Shown one piece after another: positions 32,489 through 45,220 of a stretch of DNA of 64,000 bases. This DNA is from Auriscalpium vulgare. Its lineage: Eukaryota; Basidiomycota; Agaricomycetes; Russulales; Auriscalpiaceae. The notes under the pieces are model-generated. The model worked only from the letters and a program-made list of their open reading frames with translations, searched no databases and was not told the origin of the DNA. The position numbers and the translations under genes were made by a program. How positions within the stretch are numbered: position 1 is the stretch's first letter; each line of letters opens with the position of its first letter. Where the stretch lies: assembly GCA_019915015.1 (NCBI GenBank), contig JAHBBC010000019.1, positions 248,001-312,000 on the forward strand, given 5' to 3'.

Positions 32489-34325
32489 TTATGTCGTAAA
32501 AACACCGATGATTTTGAAAGGCGGAACACCATGGCCTTCCTCTCCAACCAACTGGCACTCGACGTAATGTGAGCCCCGCGCAACATAGTGATCGATTATT
32601 TGCAGTCTGTGTGCACAACAAAAGTCAGTGAGGCGGTGGCAGAATGACGGTAAAAATACGCACATCGGCTCTGCCTCACCGCCTTCGCCCTCGTTGTCAA
32701 TCAGCACCTTGCCAGCGTAGTTATCGTCGACCCAGCACTCCACTGCGCTACCGCCCTCGTCACCGAGAACATCCCGAGACTCCCGCACGTAATATACCCC
32801 GATGTCGCCAGCACCGACGTTCAGCGGGATGCGCAGCTTGCTCCCGGGCAGTGTCGAATACCAGTAGTGTGCGCTGCTGCTCCCGGGCGCCGTCGGCGAG
32901 GGCGGGTGGTATGCGTGCCAACCGGTTCCGTAGAACAGCGACGGCGGAAGCGGGTTGATGAGGTCGTTGGCGGACACGCACGCCGGCGCGACCTCCTCGA
33001 AGGGGCGCTCGACGAGGTCCTCCGGGAGTGACGAGATACGCGAGTGCGGGACCTGCAGGTGCTGCAGCGGCGTGCCGACACTGCGCCGCTGCTCCTCCTC
33101 CTCGCCCGAGTCGCCCTTGCGCAGGCCCTTGCCGCCGAACAGCCCCGTCGCGTCCTTCGGCGTACCCGGCCGCACGCCGCCGCCGGCGCCACCGCCCAGC
33201 GCGTAGTACATCGGGAGCGCGGCGCCCCCTCCGCGCGATGCCGTCCACGCGAGGCAGACTTGCGACTGCACGTACGCGATGAGCATGTCCGCGAGGACCC
33301 CGTGTCCGGCACCGTTCGCAAGCACGGGATCCGTGAAGTAGTGCTGCACGGACGAGGGGCGCGCCATGTACGACGGGTAGATAGCGGCCTTGGCGCTGAT
33401 GTGCGGGACGTCGTAGAATTGGGCGACGATGCTGTGCCAGTGGTCGGGGCCTGCGAAGCCGTTCTGCTGGTGGGTCTGCGGGGCGAAGTGGCCTAGGATG
33501 ATGACGGCGGGGGCGTCGGGACGCAGGAGGATTGACCGTACGAGCAGCTCGAAGTTGTCGAGGGTCTGGCGGTCGCTCTTGTCGTCGGTGTCGAGCTCGA
33601 TGATGACGAGGTCCGTGTAGTCGGGGAGGTGGTGCGCGTTGCAGAACGAGAAATATTCGGAGTTCGTGCGGCGCATCGCGCCGTTCGTGAGCTCAGAGGC
33701 GGGGTGCGGGAAGAGTGAATTCCACCATGCGAAAAATCGCGTGGGGTAGCACTCCGGTGCGATAGGGTCGTCGCCCGCGCCGTGACAGGACGACACTGGA
33801 CACGTTGGTAAGATGTCGGGAACGTCAGGTATGAACAGATTACGACACACCTGAGCCTCCAATCACGCTGATGGTGACAGGTTGCCCCAGCAGAGCCTTG
33901 TGCACGACCTGCTGCACGCGCGCGCCGCTGCCCAGGTGCAGCCAGCTCTTCGCGATCGTCAACGCGCCGTACTTCTCTGAGAGGTCGTCGCCCTGTCCAA
34001 AGGTCGGGCAGAAGTCAAAAGGATTTGCTGCCTGCTCGTCGGACGCGTTGAGGTAGTTTGTCGGGTGTAGGCCGGCAGCGTAGGAGGATGAGTGGTGGCG
34101 GAAGTAGTAGTTCGTGTCAGATGAGTTTGATGGTAGAATGAGGCGGGTGAAGAAGAGGATGGCGAGGAAAAGCGAGACAATGAGCCATATGCGATTCGGA
34201 AGGCCGAGGGTGCGCTGGTTGAGGCGGGACGGCGGCTTTTCCAGGGCTCCGCCAACGCTGGATGGGGGTAGGCCGGGTGTCGGCGGCGCGATGTGCGCAG
34301 AGCTCTTTGCCGTACGTCGCTGCAT
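32489..34325 (-). CDS. Cap64-like / SGNH-fold membrane protein
   Basis: Three exons join in phase: 34325-33851, 33795-32664 and 32606-32489 (574 residues). The start is MQRRTAKSSAHI because upstream frame holds no closer ATG. One membrane anchor (IWLIVSLFLAILFFTRLIL) lies near residue 50, suggesting a type II Golgi protein. The first intron splits ISVIGGS / VSSCHGAGDD, the nucleophile block of an SGNH/GDSL-type fold. Later WWNSLFPHPASELTNGAMRR, DLVIIELDTDD, HFAPQTHQQNGFAGPDHWHS and GTGWHAYHPP are typical of the basidiomycete proteins related to Cryptococcus Cap64. A role in polysaccharide acetylation or assembly is inferred from the family. Divergently arranged with the CAP59-like gene, 385 bp away. 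Confidence 0.85.
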
Positions 34326-34710
34326 CGACGACGACAGGGGCGACAGCGACGAGGAGAGGGCGGACAGGGTGGGCGATGTCGAGGACGGGATCAGAGCATG
34401 GAAGTCGTCGAGAACAGCCGCTGCCAGCGGGATATATTGCCCGCTAACCGCCGCGCGCGCCCATGTTCTCTCTGGGTCTCTCCCGCCATCCACGCCTCGG
34501 ACCCTTGACGTGCTCGCCCGGCCAGCCATAAACAGTCGTGCTCTCTGGCTGCACAGACACAGAGACACGTTGTACGGTGCGCATACACTCGGCTTTTGCG
34601 TGCCTGTGGCTACTGAAACATGTCTACAGGCCCTCCATCGCCCCCGCCGCTGGACGTGTACCCAGACGTGAGCGCAGCGTCCTCTCCACGGCGCAAGCTG
34701 CCATCCCGCC
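34326..34710. promoter_or_regulatory. Shared intergenic region of a divergent gene pair
   Basis: This 385-bp gap holds both start regions of the Cap64-like (minus) and CAP59-like (plus) genes. I see no clear TATA box. It probably acts as a bidirectional promoter (inference). Confidence 0.5.
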
Positions 34711-36457
34711 ATGCAACCCAAGAGCCCCCGGGGCTCCATCTTCGGTGCTGCTCGTAGCATCCCCACCCCCATTGCCGTCATCATCGGCATCTTCATCGGC
34801 GCGCTCCTCACCCGCACCCTCACCATCACCCCCGCCTCCTCCAGCACCGCCTGGCGTGGCGGCCACTCGCCAATATACACGTCCCCGCGCATAGGCGGCG
34901 GCACGCGCAAGCCCATCCCCCCGCCGAGCGTCGACCAGCGCCGCCGCGTGCTCGACCTCCTCACCACCCTCTCCCCGCACTACACAAGCGAGTGCACGCG
35001 CCACGCGAACCCGCTCTACGCGCAGCAAGCCCGCGAACGCTACGCGACGCTCATCGGCCACAACCCGGCGGCGTCCAAGTCCTGGCTCATGGATCTCGGG
35101 CTGGGTGGGCTCGACCCCATTCCGCGCCCCAGCCAGGAGGAGGCCTCGTACTACAAGCACCGCCGCGACCTCTCTGGCGGCGAGCACAAGTACTTCTTCG
35201 CCATCAACTTGTACAACTCCTTCGACGTCATCCCGGACCTTTTTGCGACGCTCTTCCGCGTCGCGGCCGTTTTGGGCTACCACAACGTCTTTGTGTCAAT
35301 CTACGAGAACGGGTCGAACGACCAGACCAAGGCACTCTTGCGCATCTTCGACGCGCTCACGCGCAGCCTCGGCCTACGCGTGCTCATCCGTACGTCGCAG
35401 CGCACCCGCGGCGCTTTCAACCACCGCATCGAGTACCTCGCGGAAGTGCGCAACGCGGCGTTCGTACCGCTGCACGAGCTACGCGATGCGGAGAACGAGT
35501 ACTTCGACACGATCATCTTCATGAACGACATTCTGCCCTGCATTGACGACATCCTCGAGCTGATCTGGCAGAGCCGCAACAACAACGCGGGCATCACCTG
35601 TGCGGCGGACTACATGTATCATGACGAAATTGTAGGCTACCTTCCCATCATAATTGTGTTGCTCACCTGAGGCGTCTCTTAGGGCTCTCCTGTGTTCTAC
35701 GACAACTGGGTCGCACGCGACATCAATGGCACCGCGCTCGAAAACGCGCCGTTCGAGTCGATATTCCACCATGCGTCGTCGGGAGAGCGCTTCCAGCGCC
35801 ACCTGCCGGTGCAAGTTCAGTCATGCTGGAACGGTGTCGCGATTCTCGACCCCGAGCCGTTCTACAAGCCTCCGCACGTGCGCTTCCGCATGGCGAACAT
35901 CATCGATGGCGAATGCTCCGCGTCCGAGTGCTCGCTCATATGCAACGACTACTGGGAGTCGGGCTACGGCCGCATCCTCATGGTGCCGCGTGTCAAGCTC
36001 GCGTACGACAGAGTACGCATATAATCCGCTCTTGACTCTCATATGCTGACGATGTGCGCAGAAAGTATACGATATAATACATCCAGCGCGGAGGAACTTG
36101 ACGTCGATCCGGGGGTATGTCCGCCTGGGTGGGCTTCCCGATAACCCGCGTACGGACCCGCAAGATCGCTCCTGGTTTGGCCCGCACGACCGCCTCTTCA
36201 CAGAGGAAGAGAGCCAGCCCCTCGATTTCGTTCCGGGACCAGATTACGGTGCGTTCGCCCTCCCTGCCCCTCATCTCCCGCCACTTCATAGCTGATTGGC
36301 ATCCTCGTCGCGGATAGTGTGGTGTTGGGGTTGGGATGGTGCTGGCGACCTCGACGGACCAGACGTGGATCCAATCTGGGAGCTTATGCCCGAGAAGGCA
36401 CGTATGGCGGACGCGGTGAAGGTGAAGCATAACAGAGGCTTCAAGCCATCGACTTGA
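34711..36457 (+). CDS. CAP59/CMT1-like alpha-mannosyltransferase family protein
   Basis: Four exons join in phase: 34711-35631, 35683-36012, 36062-36248 and 36318-36457 (525 residues). The N-terminus MQPKSPRGSIFGAARS is followed by one membrane segment (IAVIIGIFIGALLTRTLTI), so it is a type II Golgi protein. The lumenal part has KYFFAINLYNSFDVIPDLF, VFVSIYENGSNDQTKALL, FNHRIEYLAEVRNAA, TIIFMNDILPCIDDIL, and after the first intron GSPVFYDNWVARDI, the signature of the CAP59 mannosyltransferase family. The C-terminus has VWCWGWDGAGDLDGPDVDPIWE. In Cryptococcus relatives act in glucuronoxylomannan capsule export or mannosyl transfer. In a mushroom a cell-wall or extracellular glycan role is inferred. 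Confidence 0.88.
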
Positions 36458-37419
36458 GGGTTGTATGCGTGGACGCTGGATAGAGTTCCGTTGTTTGACT
36501 TGTGCCGGGAGTTGCCGAGGTGTCTACATGGGCGTCTATTAATATCTTTACTAGCCCTTCACGCCCTTCGCAAGACAACGCTGCAGACTTTGCCCGAGCA
36601 GTGTCTCACATACCGAAGTCAGCCTGCTGCGCGACATGTCGGCCACTTTTCTCTTTCTCATGTCCAAGCTGGTCGCGGAATTCTGGTGCGACGTCCTGTG
36701 TCCTTGCGGCTCCTGCCACTCCCAGAGCTTCCCAGCTGATGCGGACTCTACAGCGACGTTCTCATGCTCTGTTCCGATCCTCGTGTCCTGCAAGGGCTTC
36801 TGCTGTTTGAGTTTCATTCCTTGTCATCGAAGCCAAGGGGATGGCGTCACACTGCTTCGAACAAAGCTCCCCCGCGAAATTCCAACGAACTGTCCAAGGA
36901 TGGGCCAGTTGACTGTCGGCGTCCTCAGAGTCGCTGTCACTTCCCCTGCGTGCTTTGTATGCCTGCTCTCGAGCGACCGTTGAAATCCCATGGGCCGTGC
37001 ACTGCGATTCCGAAGCTAATGATGTGACAGGGTGGAGTACCTCTCGGAACTTCGCTTCCGCGACGTGATTCTTCGATGACCGAGTCAACCCTTCCCAGCC
37101 TCTTCAAACATCTCCACCGCCCGCTCCTTCTCGAATGCTGATGCTCACAGCTCACTTCTGTGGTATGCAGCCCGCCATAAATGTGTGCGTCGCGCAGCGT
37201 GCAGGCGCAAGTGCGACCGACCATGTGCTGCTTGCTTCTTTTCGCGACGTTTCGTTCATAGATGGAAGGTTTTGTACCGAACCCGGTTTTTGCGCGTCGA
37301 TTGAGGGCTGTTGGACCTTCGCATCCGCGCGTGGTACAAGTAGGCCGTGGGGCAGGCCAGCCAAACTGTCAGCGTCTCCCGCAAATCTCTCATTGTAGCT
37401 GCGATCTGTGAAGGCAACG
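36458..37419. other. Intergenic stretch without a recognisable gene
   Basis: Short overlapping frames on both strands lack known motifs. It should hold the 3' end of the CAP59-like transcript and the promoter of the DUF6534 gene. Confidence 0.5.
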
Positions 37420-39416
37420 ATGCTCGCAACACCGTGGCCGACGATGGGTGCCGCTCATATCGGCGCCTTTATATCGTCCATGTACGAAACAGCGTCCTCA
37501 GCTTGACCGTGATGCGATCGATACTGACCTCTGCCCAGGCTCTATGGCGTGACGTGTATCCAGACGTTCCACTACTACCGGTCAGCCAGAGCCAAGACGG
37601 ACAGCTGGAAGACCAAGACATTCGTGGGGTTTCTCCTCTTCCCTTGTCATCGCTTACCGAAGGCATCGTGGCGCAGGTTCTTGCATTGTTGTGAGTCTCG
37701 AATGGTGCTGAAGATGCGCAAGAATGGACATCGTTCTTAGGGTGTGCGATTCCACGCACCAAGCCTTGATCATCCACATCTCCTACTACTACGTGATCAC
37801 CCATTTCGCCGATCCCATTGCTCTCTTGACGAATATCTGGTGAGTATGGCTGTTCGACCTGCCAATGCTCCCTACAACTCAACTCTTCCTTTGGGAAGGA
37901 GTATCGCAGTGCGTAGTGATTTTGCATTGCAACAAATTGACGACGATCATGACGCCTACGTAGGCTAGCCTCCTTGTGGGCGTAGGTGTACTTCACTATC
38001 TTCGTTATCTCTGTCTGATAGCCCGCGTATTTGTAGGCTGTCATTGCGTGTCAAGTCAATGGGTACGTATCGCCAACGTCTGTCTGGCTTCCCGCGCCGT
38101 TAACGCCGTTGCTAGTTGTCTCGTGCTCCGAATTTGGCGCCGTACGTGAATAGTGTATCTCCGTAATGTACCATCTAATCATCCCGACAGTGAGTGGGAA
38201 CAAGTTCCTCGTTAGCTTTTGTGTGGGTACTCCCTCGCTCGACAGCTGTCCGGCTCCGAATGACCTGTTCCGCACCATATTCACAGAGTATGCTGGTGGT
38301 CGGATTTGCCGGTACGTACATCAGCTCTGCGCGTCTCTGAGTCGCCGTAAATGCTTGCTGCGCTTCCAGCGACGACGCTCGGTGAGTTCTCACCACGATT
38401 CTGTGTGACAAACCGACCGTCTCATACGTCTATAGCATAAGCTATTCGAGAGTCGGTATTCTTTGGTCTCCCGCATCGCAGATCAAACTGAACGTCCACC
38501 AGGCTAACATCCTCTCCCAACGTCTTGCAATCAGTCGTTAAGTCGAAGGTACATTGAGTTTCCGTGATTAGCGGAAAGAACTCCATTTATGCAGATGATC
38601 GGAGGCGTCGCTCTGTGTATTGCCGCGGCGACAGACATCTCCATCGCGGTGTCCATGAGCTTCTATCTGTACAAGAGTCGAACCGGATTTCGCAGGTACG
38701 CGGCTGCGGCTCTTGCTATCCACGCAGCTAGTTGATGGGAGAACTAGGTCCGACGACGTGATCACCAAGCTGCTTATATTCACTGTGTCGACTGGTGGAC
38801 TGACGACGTGAGTCTCTCACCAAACGAATCGAGAGCTTATTTACTGGAGCTGATGATTCTGGGTTAAAGTCTTGTCGTCGTAGCTGCTCTCATCTCCACA
38901 GTGCACACGTGACTGAACATCCACTCAGTACATGGTTGCCCCCGAGACCACGTACAACCTGGCCTTCACATTCACATTCGGAAAACGTCAGTTGTCAGGC
39001 TCCTCCTTCTATTTCTGCGCTAAAACAAGCATAGTGTATGCCAATTGTCTCTTGACCTCGTACGTGCTTGCAAGCTCCAACCATCTGCGTGATCATCATT
39101 GTCGCAGCCTCAACTCGAGAGATTATATCCGCGGCATAATGGACGAGCATGGCGCGAACTCGGTTCCACTCTCTCTTATCCGCACAACTACGGCTGTGCC
39201 CCGCTTCGCACGTTCTCATGGAAGTCAGGAAAACACTGCGGTGCGCCTCCTTGGCTCATTTTGTCCTTGGGCAGCACTCACATGCGGAAGCAGCCGTCTG
39301 ATTCAGACGTGTTCCCGGCGGGCAAGACGTCCCAGTCGGCGGAGCCTGTCATTCAGATTATGCCTTCGTTGACAGGGCTTCAGCCTGGTGAAAGACTTTC
39401 GGACGAGCGTCTTTAA
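37420..39416 (+). CDS. DUF6534 multi-pass membrane protein (gene 1)
   Basis: Exons 37420-37481, 37539-37623, 37677-37690 (a 14-base microexon) and 37741-37839 join to give MLATPWPTMGAAHIGAF, SMLYGVTCIQTFHYYR, then KTFVLALLVCDSTHQALII and YYYVITHFADPIALLTNI. Further exons carry ALCIAAATDISIAVSM, FYLYKSRTGFRR (38570-38695), DDVITKLLIFTVSTGGLTT, YMVAPETTYNLAFTFTFGK and VYANCLLTSLNSRDYIRG. This is the pattern of DUF6534, a basidiomycete family with about seven membrane helices and unknown function. The exons between about 37960 and 38320 could not be fixed with certainty, so a defect there is possible. Confidence 0.65.
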
Positions 39417-39544
39417 ATTCCCTCGCCTGCTTTAGCTAGGTTCGTTTGTGATACTCCCGGATGCAGCGGGATAGCTTCTGTCGGTGGGTACAAACAGAAC
39501 GTGTGCTAATGTGTATTTGTCTGGCCTTGGTGACTCTATAAGAA

Positions 39545-42135
39545 TTAAAGCAATACGGAGACCGCGCCTTTGATGATATCGGCACCCTTTACGCTCATGA
39601 GTCTAATACAAAGCACACGCGGGACACGGCAGCTGTTCACACATACCTTCTCTCCAATAGCATATGCGACAGACTGTAGGTGTGCCGAGATTTCCTGATG
39701 CGGGAATTTGGTCAGCAATATTTGCCACCGGCATGTGGAATACAACTCACGAGGGGGAGAATAGAGCAATCGATCTATGAAGGCCATCGTAGTCAACACG
39801 AGTGCGTCGACGGCTACGACGATTATATCTACATACCACTCTGAGATTAGAAGTCCCGTACACCTTGAGGTCAGGGTCGACGACGCCGCCGTCGACGCGG
39901 GGCAGCATCGACGCAGTGCCAAGCGGGTGAAACTCTCCGCCGACAGTCTCCTTGACGTACTCCTTCAGAGCGTCCTCTCCCGATGCGATGGTGTTCTTGC
40001 TCGGCAAGACCGGACCGACTGTCGCGCTCTTCATTGGCTCAACGTCGAACACCTTCAGGTTGAACTTGAGGGCTTCGGTGAGCATATCTAGGTCGGTAGG
40101 GTGCCCGAAGTAGTTCGGATCGATCGCTGGAGGGTCTTCTGGATTCGTAGACTTGATATGAACGGAGCCGCGAGAGAGCGGATGCAAGAGCGACAGGGCG
40201 AAAGAGAAGTATTTCTTGCCCAGCTCCGGGGTGCTCATAGGCCTGAAGAAATGTCCGGGGAGAGCGAGAAGTCTGAAGTACCTCTTGATCAACAAACAGG
40301 ACGAGACAAAGAAATTGGCAAAGGCTTACTCAAATTGGGCTTCCTGACTATTCGCAAGCCAGGGCCGCATAATGTCGTATTGTTTCTCCAACGATATGGG
40401 CAGGCGTTGGTTCTTTACTGTCTCTTCCTGCCAACGCCGGATTGTTCCTTGGTCTGTGACAATAGATGCCGGGACGTATGAGAAAGTTTGACAAGCGATG
40501 GAGGCCAATATGCCCTTCTGCTGTTTGCTGGGATAGGGGCAGAGCAGTGTCAGCATTGAAGTGCAAACCAGGCAAGAAATGACAGACTCACTAGAGCTCC
40601 CGCTGTGCCTGCATGAATGCTGGATCGCGCAGATTGTCCAGCCCCTCGAGCGTAGAGTCCGTTTCCATGACGAGGAAGGTCAGCGTGTGATCCTCTAGAG
40701 GCAGGTCAGCGCGATGTGTCAGAAACAAGGCATGTCCTTACGAAGATTCTCCCCAACTCCCGGCAAGTCAACGAGAACGGGTATATTGTGTTCTTTGAGG
40801 AGCGCTGGGTTTCCTATCCCGGATAGCTCGAGAATGGGAGGGGTCTGAAACGTGCCTGCGATGACTTGGTGTCAAAGACGCATGGCATGGCGGATGGGCC
40901 TTACCAGCAGAGAGGATGACCTCCTTGCGCACACCCCGCAGCTGAAACGTCTTTCCATCGACGATCAAGTCAGCGCCAATGGCACGCTGCAGCCCGTCAT
41001 CGTCTTGAGCAAGAGCGACCTACGACCCTTTTGCCCTCGACCATGTCATTGTGTTGGCACTGAGCTCACCTTCGACACCAGTGCGTTCGTCAATACAAGG
41101 AGATTCGGACGAGATGAAAATGGTTCGTAATATGCAGAGGCCGAGTACGATCGCGTTGCATTGGACGGATCGATGGTGCAGAGACCCGTGTTAGTCCCCA
41201 CGTTGTTGCCGTTGGCCTGAAGTTCAGTCAGCGTGAGGTAGGGATACCCTCAGGAATACAGGTGCGCACAGGGTCGAAATTGATCGGCACTCCCAAGGTC
41301 GTCAGGGCCTGGATCACCGGTTCTTGCAGAGGGCTGTACCATGGAGAGTACGACTTCACAATGGGGCCTAGATGACGAATTGAAGGATGAGCCCGAAATC
41401 ATGTATGGCTAGATGGATCCTACCGTCGATGCCATGATACTCATCGTCCAACGCCACGCGGTATAGCTCAGCAAGGGACTTGTCCTTCAAAGGTACGAGA
41501 GTTTCGCTCTGCCAAAACGATGAGCACCGATCGTGGAGATCGCAGATATACTCACTCGTTTGGTGTACCGGACGATCTCGTCCCAGCCCCATCCTGGGTT
41601 TCCTAAAGCTTCCAGTGCTTCGAAGTCGGCTTTGGAGCCTCGGGACAGTCCCAGTAAGTTGAGCTGACCAACACAATCATCACCGTCATATGATTGTTTG
41701 GTCTATCGAGAGAAAAGCGCCTACCAAGGAGGAGCCGCCCAAGCCTTTGCCACGAGGTAGATAAACGACTTGGTTATTGGCGTGCACTTGCGGAGTGCTC
41801 AAAAAGATCCAATCAAACAACGGGTTGTTAAATGCTTTGTTGGCGAGGCCTGTGAATGCGGTAGATGGTCAGTAAACGGGGAGGTAACAAATGGTATTAT
41901 ACGCACCTGGGACGTCGACTTCTTCCACATTTTTGTGATAAGACCCGGCCTCAATGACCGCCACAGTGACGTCGGGATCTTCGCTGAGCCTGGAGAGACT
42001 GTCAAACACCGTAGCGACGTCGAGGGGAAGGGTGCATTCTCACCGAGAGGCGACAACGAGGCCGCTCGTTCCGCCGCCAACAACGAGATAGTCGATCTGC
42101 GCTTTCAAGAGTTGGTCAATGTGGACGATAGGCAT
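39545..42135 (-). CDS. GMC family flavo-oxidoreductase 1 (cytosolic-type)
   Basis: More than ten exons. The start MPIVHIDQLLKAQIDYLVVG is followed by the FAD-binding GGGTSGLVVASRLSEDPDV, VIEAG and the first GMC signature LPRGKGLGGSSL (before about 41725). The second signature region, PPILELSGIGNP, lies near 40800-40850. The C-terminal domain has KKYFSFALSLLHPLSRGSVH, DPPAIDPNYFGHPTDLDML, EFHPLGTASMLPRVDGGVVD (catalytic His region) and ISAHLQSVAYAIGEKGADII (second active-site His). About 600 residues, no signal peptide. These enzymes oxidise alcohols, sugars or aryl alcohols with FAD; the substrate is unknown here. A CTATAAG box lies 80-86 bp upstream. Paralogous to the two plus-strand genes at 54768 and 58054. 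Confidence 0.85.
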
Positions 42136-42214
42136 CGTGTGCGGACGGCTCTGTTGTTGATTCGGCTGGAGTCAGGGATAAATGGCTAAAGGAGCTGCGT
42201 CCATGAGGGCCAGA

Positions 42215-42221
42215 CTTATAG
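42215..42221 (-). promoter_or_regulatory. TATA box of GMC gene 1
   Basis: CTATAAG on the minus strand, about 80 bp before the ATG. The same promoter stretch (TATAGC/TGTCCGCCTGCGCTCTGG) is duplicated near 47106-47130. Confidence 0.6.
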
Positions 42222-42454
42222 CCGTCCGCCTGCGCTCTGGCTCCCGCGTGGCCAGTCCCATGGTCAGTCATGCCGTGCGCAAGATCACATCACATCGCAG
42301 TCAATCGGTGCCAGTAAGATGTGATTTTCGGAAATGAAGCATGCCGCACATAGGCCATGGTGCTGGGTGGGCGCTGCGTCTGTGCACTTCGGCGGAGACT
42401 CCACAAAGGGAGAAGCTGGAGGGTGATCCCCAATATCTGCAAGACGCCGTTGCC

Positions 42455-42830
42455 TACACAAACCCACGAGGTTGTAAGAGCGTCAGTTGAGCATTAGGGA
42501 TACGTACGACCACCGTATGATCGCCCGGAGGCTGAGACACGTACCCGCAGTACCCGGGACACGCAAGACCGTCTTCGAGAATGCCACCTTCCTCCGGCCC
42601 ATCCTGACCATCACTGAGCTGGAGGGCCGAGACCAATATTGTGTCAGAACGAAAGAACACGTTGAAAATGGTTCCCCAGCGCCATCAACACTAGGTCGTT
42701 GCGTCGAGGCCTAGCCCTGGGTCTCCACTGGGGATATGTTGGGTTCGCATACTTGGGGGCGGGTAGTACGCGAGCCAGCTGGTAATATCAATAACGTTCC
42801 GTAGAACAGCGACGGCGGTTACATAAGTAG
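42455..42830 (-). pseudogene. Cap64-like gene fragment
   Basis: Minus-strand reading gives PPSLFYGT-like and YYPPPSMR pieces, close to the PPSLFYGTGWHAYHPP stretch of the Cap64-like gene at 32489-34325, followed by unrelated or decayed sequence. The frames are interrupted. A second similar fragment lies at 47200-47720. Confidence 0.55.
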
Positions 42831-43235
42831 TGTCCGCAGACGACGCGTCGTCGGACATCGCCGCCCGGCGGCCGGCGCTAAGATTGTTGGTCCGGCCGGG
42901 AGGGCCGGCTCCTCTGCGCAGCGATCTGTGACCTGACCAGTCTAGAAACAAGTCTAAGCCTCCTGACACTACACATCTGGTGCGCATTCGAGCGGCAGCT
43001 CTATCGCATTCGTGCTGGAAGGGTGTCGCCATACTACTCGACATCAAGCCGTCCAACAAGCTGCATAGGCTCTGGCAGAGGGAACATCCCCGAGTCACCA
43101 AGGCGACTACGATCATCAGCTCGAGCACACCAACCACTCTAGGTCTGAATTCACATATTCACTCTTGTGATATCATAAGGTCAAGCTACGGAGACTAGGA
43201 TTTACGTATTTCTACCCGCATAGCTGAGCGCTGAT

Positions 43236-44364
43236 TTATCGAATGACAACACTCCATATCAACAGAGTCGCCCTATCATCACTCTCCACGCCCACCGAAT
43301 CGGCCATAAGGTCCTTCGGATCCGGCTGTTGTAGCACGGCACTCACAACGACTTGACTCTCGTCAAACGGCCCTTCCGGCCCGCACCACAACTCACTCCA
43401 AGACTCAGGCGAATGCACAAACGCTCGGCCTCCGAGCGGTACGACCCGCCATCCCGCGCGCGGCCTTCCCAGTTGAGAACCCAGCACTGTCGTGCCGCGC
43501 CGCGCCTGCATGAGGCGCGAGATGATGTGCGCCAGGCGGCGCTGATCGTCCTCGTCGAAAAGGTGGAAGAAGTACCCAGCGTGGATCGTGCTGCATGCGC
43601 CGTAGAGCTCTGACAACGGCTGTGCGCCTTGGAGGATGTCACCCGCTACGAAGCGTACCGGATCCTGGGCCTCGTCGATGCAAAACAGGCGTCTCCCTGA
43701 TTGCAATAGGAGGTAAGCTCCAATTGCTGTTCCGGGGTACCAACACTAACCTAAGGTCCAGAAATCTGCACGGCATATATAAGTACGTCGCACTAGCTTC
43801 TTTGTGACCTTGGAGGCGCACCTGCATGCAGATCGTAGGCGACCATTCTCTCAGGGGGAAATCCGTCGAGCACCGCCTTGCGCAGGTCTGTTCCAACTGG
43901 CGGCCGCCTCCAAAGGTAAGCCACTGCGCACATGCCCACTGCGAATGTCTGAGGACTCACGACAGCAGCCCAGGTCCAGTAGGTGCCCGGTGCTTTCCTC
44001 GTCTCTGCCTTGTTCCAGTACGGACGGGTACGCAGGATGACAGGCCATCCTCAGCCTTTGCACGCTCATCAGTCGTCTGCATAACAAGAGGATAGACGAG
44101 GACGCACATTGTGAACTTAAAGACCCGTATACATGGAAACGGATAGACCTTCGTGGCTTGGTCGGTGCATGGACCGCGAAACACTCCGACGACTCGGACA
44201 CGCACCCTGAACGCATCTCGCCACACAGACAATATGTGGGTCTTCAGGAGATCGGCGTCGTGAATACCGGTGGCATCTTGGAAAAACTTTGATTCGGCAT
44301 CGGACAGGTAATAGAGGTCGGCATTGAGCGGCACAGATGTGTGAGCTGCGGCGTTTATGACCAT
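43236..44364 (-). CDS. SAM-dependent methyltransferase-like protein
   Basis: About five exons. The start MVINAAAHTSVPLNADLYYL leads to a helical DADLLKTHILSVWRDAF, then VYPFPCIRVFKF, and the SAM-binding motif I HLLDLGCCLGTDLRKAVLDG, followed by MVAYDLHA (motif II acidic region). The last exon has FCIDEAQDPVRFVAGDI, a Leu/Phe-rich segment with SRLMQARRGTTVLGSQLG, and ends WSVVIR at the stop 43236-43238. This layout is that of the fungal small-molecule methyltransferases often found near secondary-metabolite genes. The substrate is unknown. The splice junction after motif II is the least certain. Confidence 0.75.
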
Positions 44365-45111
44365 GGAGGGCTTGCGCTGACACGGCGAATATCGCGCTCA
44401 ACCTTATATACAGTGCACGGCCGAAATGCAACGGCAGCGTCCGCCCAGGCGACTCCAACGGTCTCACGCGACGGTAGCGCCCTTAGTGTAGCCTCAAATG
44501 CAGTTACGCGCAAAAAGTGAGCCAACTGACGACGTGTTTCAGCCGCGTATAACGTTCAATGGAGACTGATGCATATACAGCGTTTACGTTTAAGATCCGA
44601 GGATTGCGTGAGGGTTGCCCAGGTTTTCGTAAGTCGCCATACTTCTTCTTCGCAGTAACCTTGAAGACCCCTAACTTATCGATTCCAGGCATCCAGCGCT
44701 CTCAGTCGAACTTTCCTCCGGTCGCAGCCGCGTCCGATTGCGGCGGCCCTTCTGGAAACATAAAGTACAAACCTAACGTGGCGGTTAGTGATGGCCAGAC
44801 GTAACTCAGGAAGTCATGGCCATGAGAACCTTCGATGAAAAAAAACGCCGTAAGTGTGGCGGATAGGGCCCGCGCTACACAATCAATCGCCGTCCCTGTT
44901 TTCAGAGATCCCCCAGTGCACTCATGCGCCGCCCGCCATGATGAGAAACATATGTACGATCGGCGTTAAGTGTCGCATCGAGCCTTCGTTTTGGTCCTGG
45001 TACCTCACGCCATCCTGGTTCTGGTACCTCACGCGATCAGCTAGCGGATAGTGGGCCTATGTGCCACCGGGACCGTGTTCTTATGGGGCGCATGTTGCCA
45101 ACTTGCTCCTG
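44365..45111. other. Intergenic stretch without a recognisable gene
   Basis: Only short frames without motifs. It includes the upstream region of the methyltransferase and GGTACCTCACGC words repeated at about 44999 and 45020. Confidence 0.45.
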
Positions 45112-45220
45112 ATGTTCTCCGCCATTCTCTTGGGTTTGTTCTCCATCCCTGCGGCGCTCGCTATACCCATTCAGCTGTTTCAACATCGACTCCATATGAT
45201 TCTATCATTGTGGGAGGCAA
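45112..45220 (+). pseudogene. N-terminal fragment of a secreted GMC oxidoreductase
   Basis: It reads MFSAILLGLFSIPAALAIPI, a signal peptide-like start. After a frame change STPYDSIIVGG follows, the start of a FAD-binding fold, up to a donor-like site. No further GMC exons follow, so it is a remnant. It resembles the start of the pseudogene at 52384. Confidence 0.6.

Noticed and set aside
32760..33496. Overlapping Arg/Ser-rich frames of about 160 residues on both strands
   Set aside because: Shadows of the GC-rich Cap64-like coding exon.
34992..35546. 184-residue plus-strand frame rich in Arg/His
   Set aside because: Out-of-frame shadow of the CAP59-like gene.
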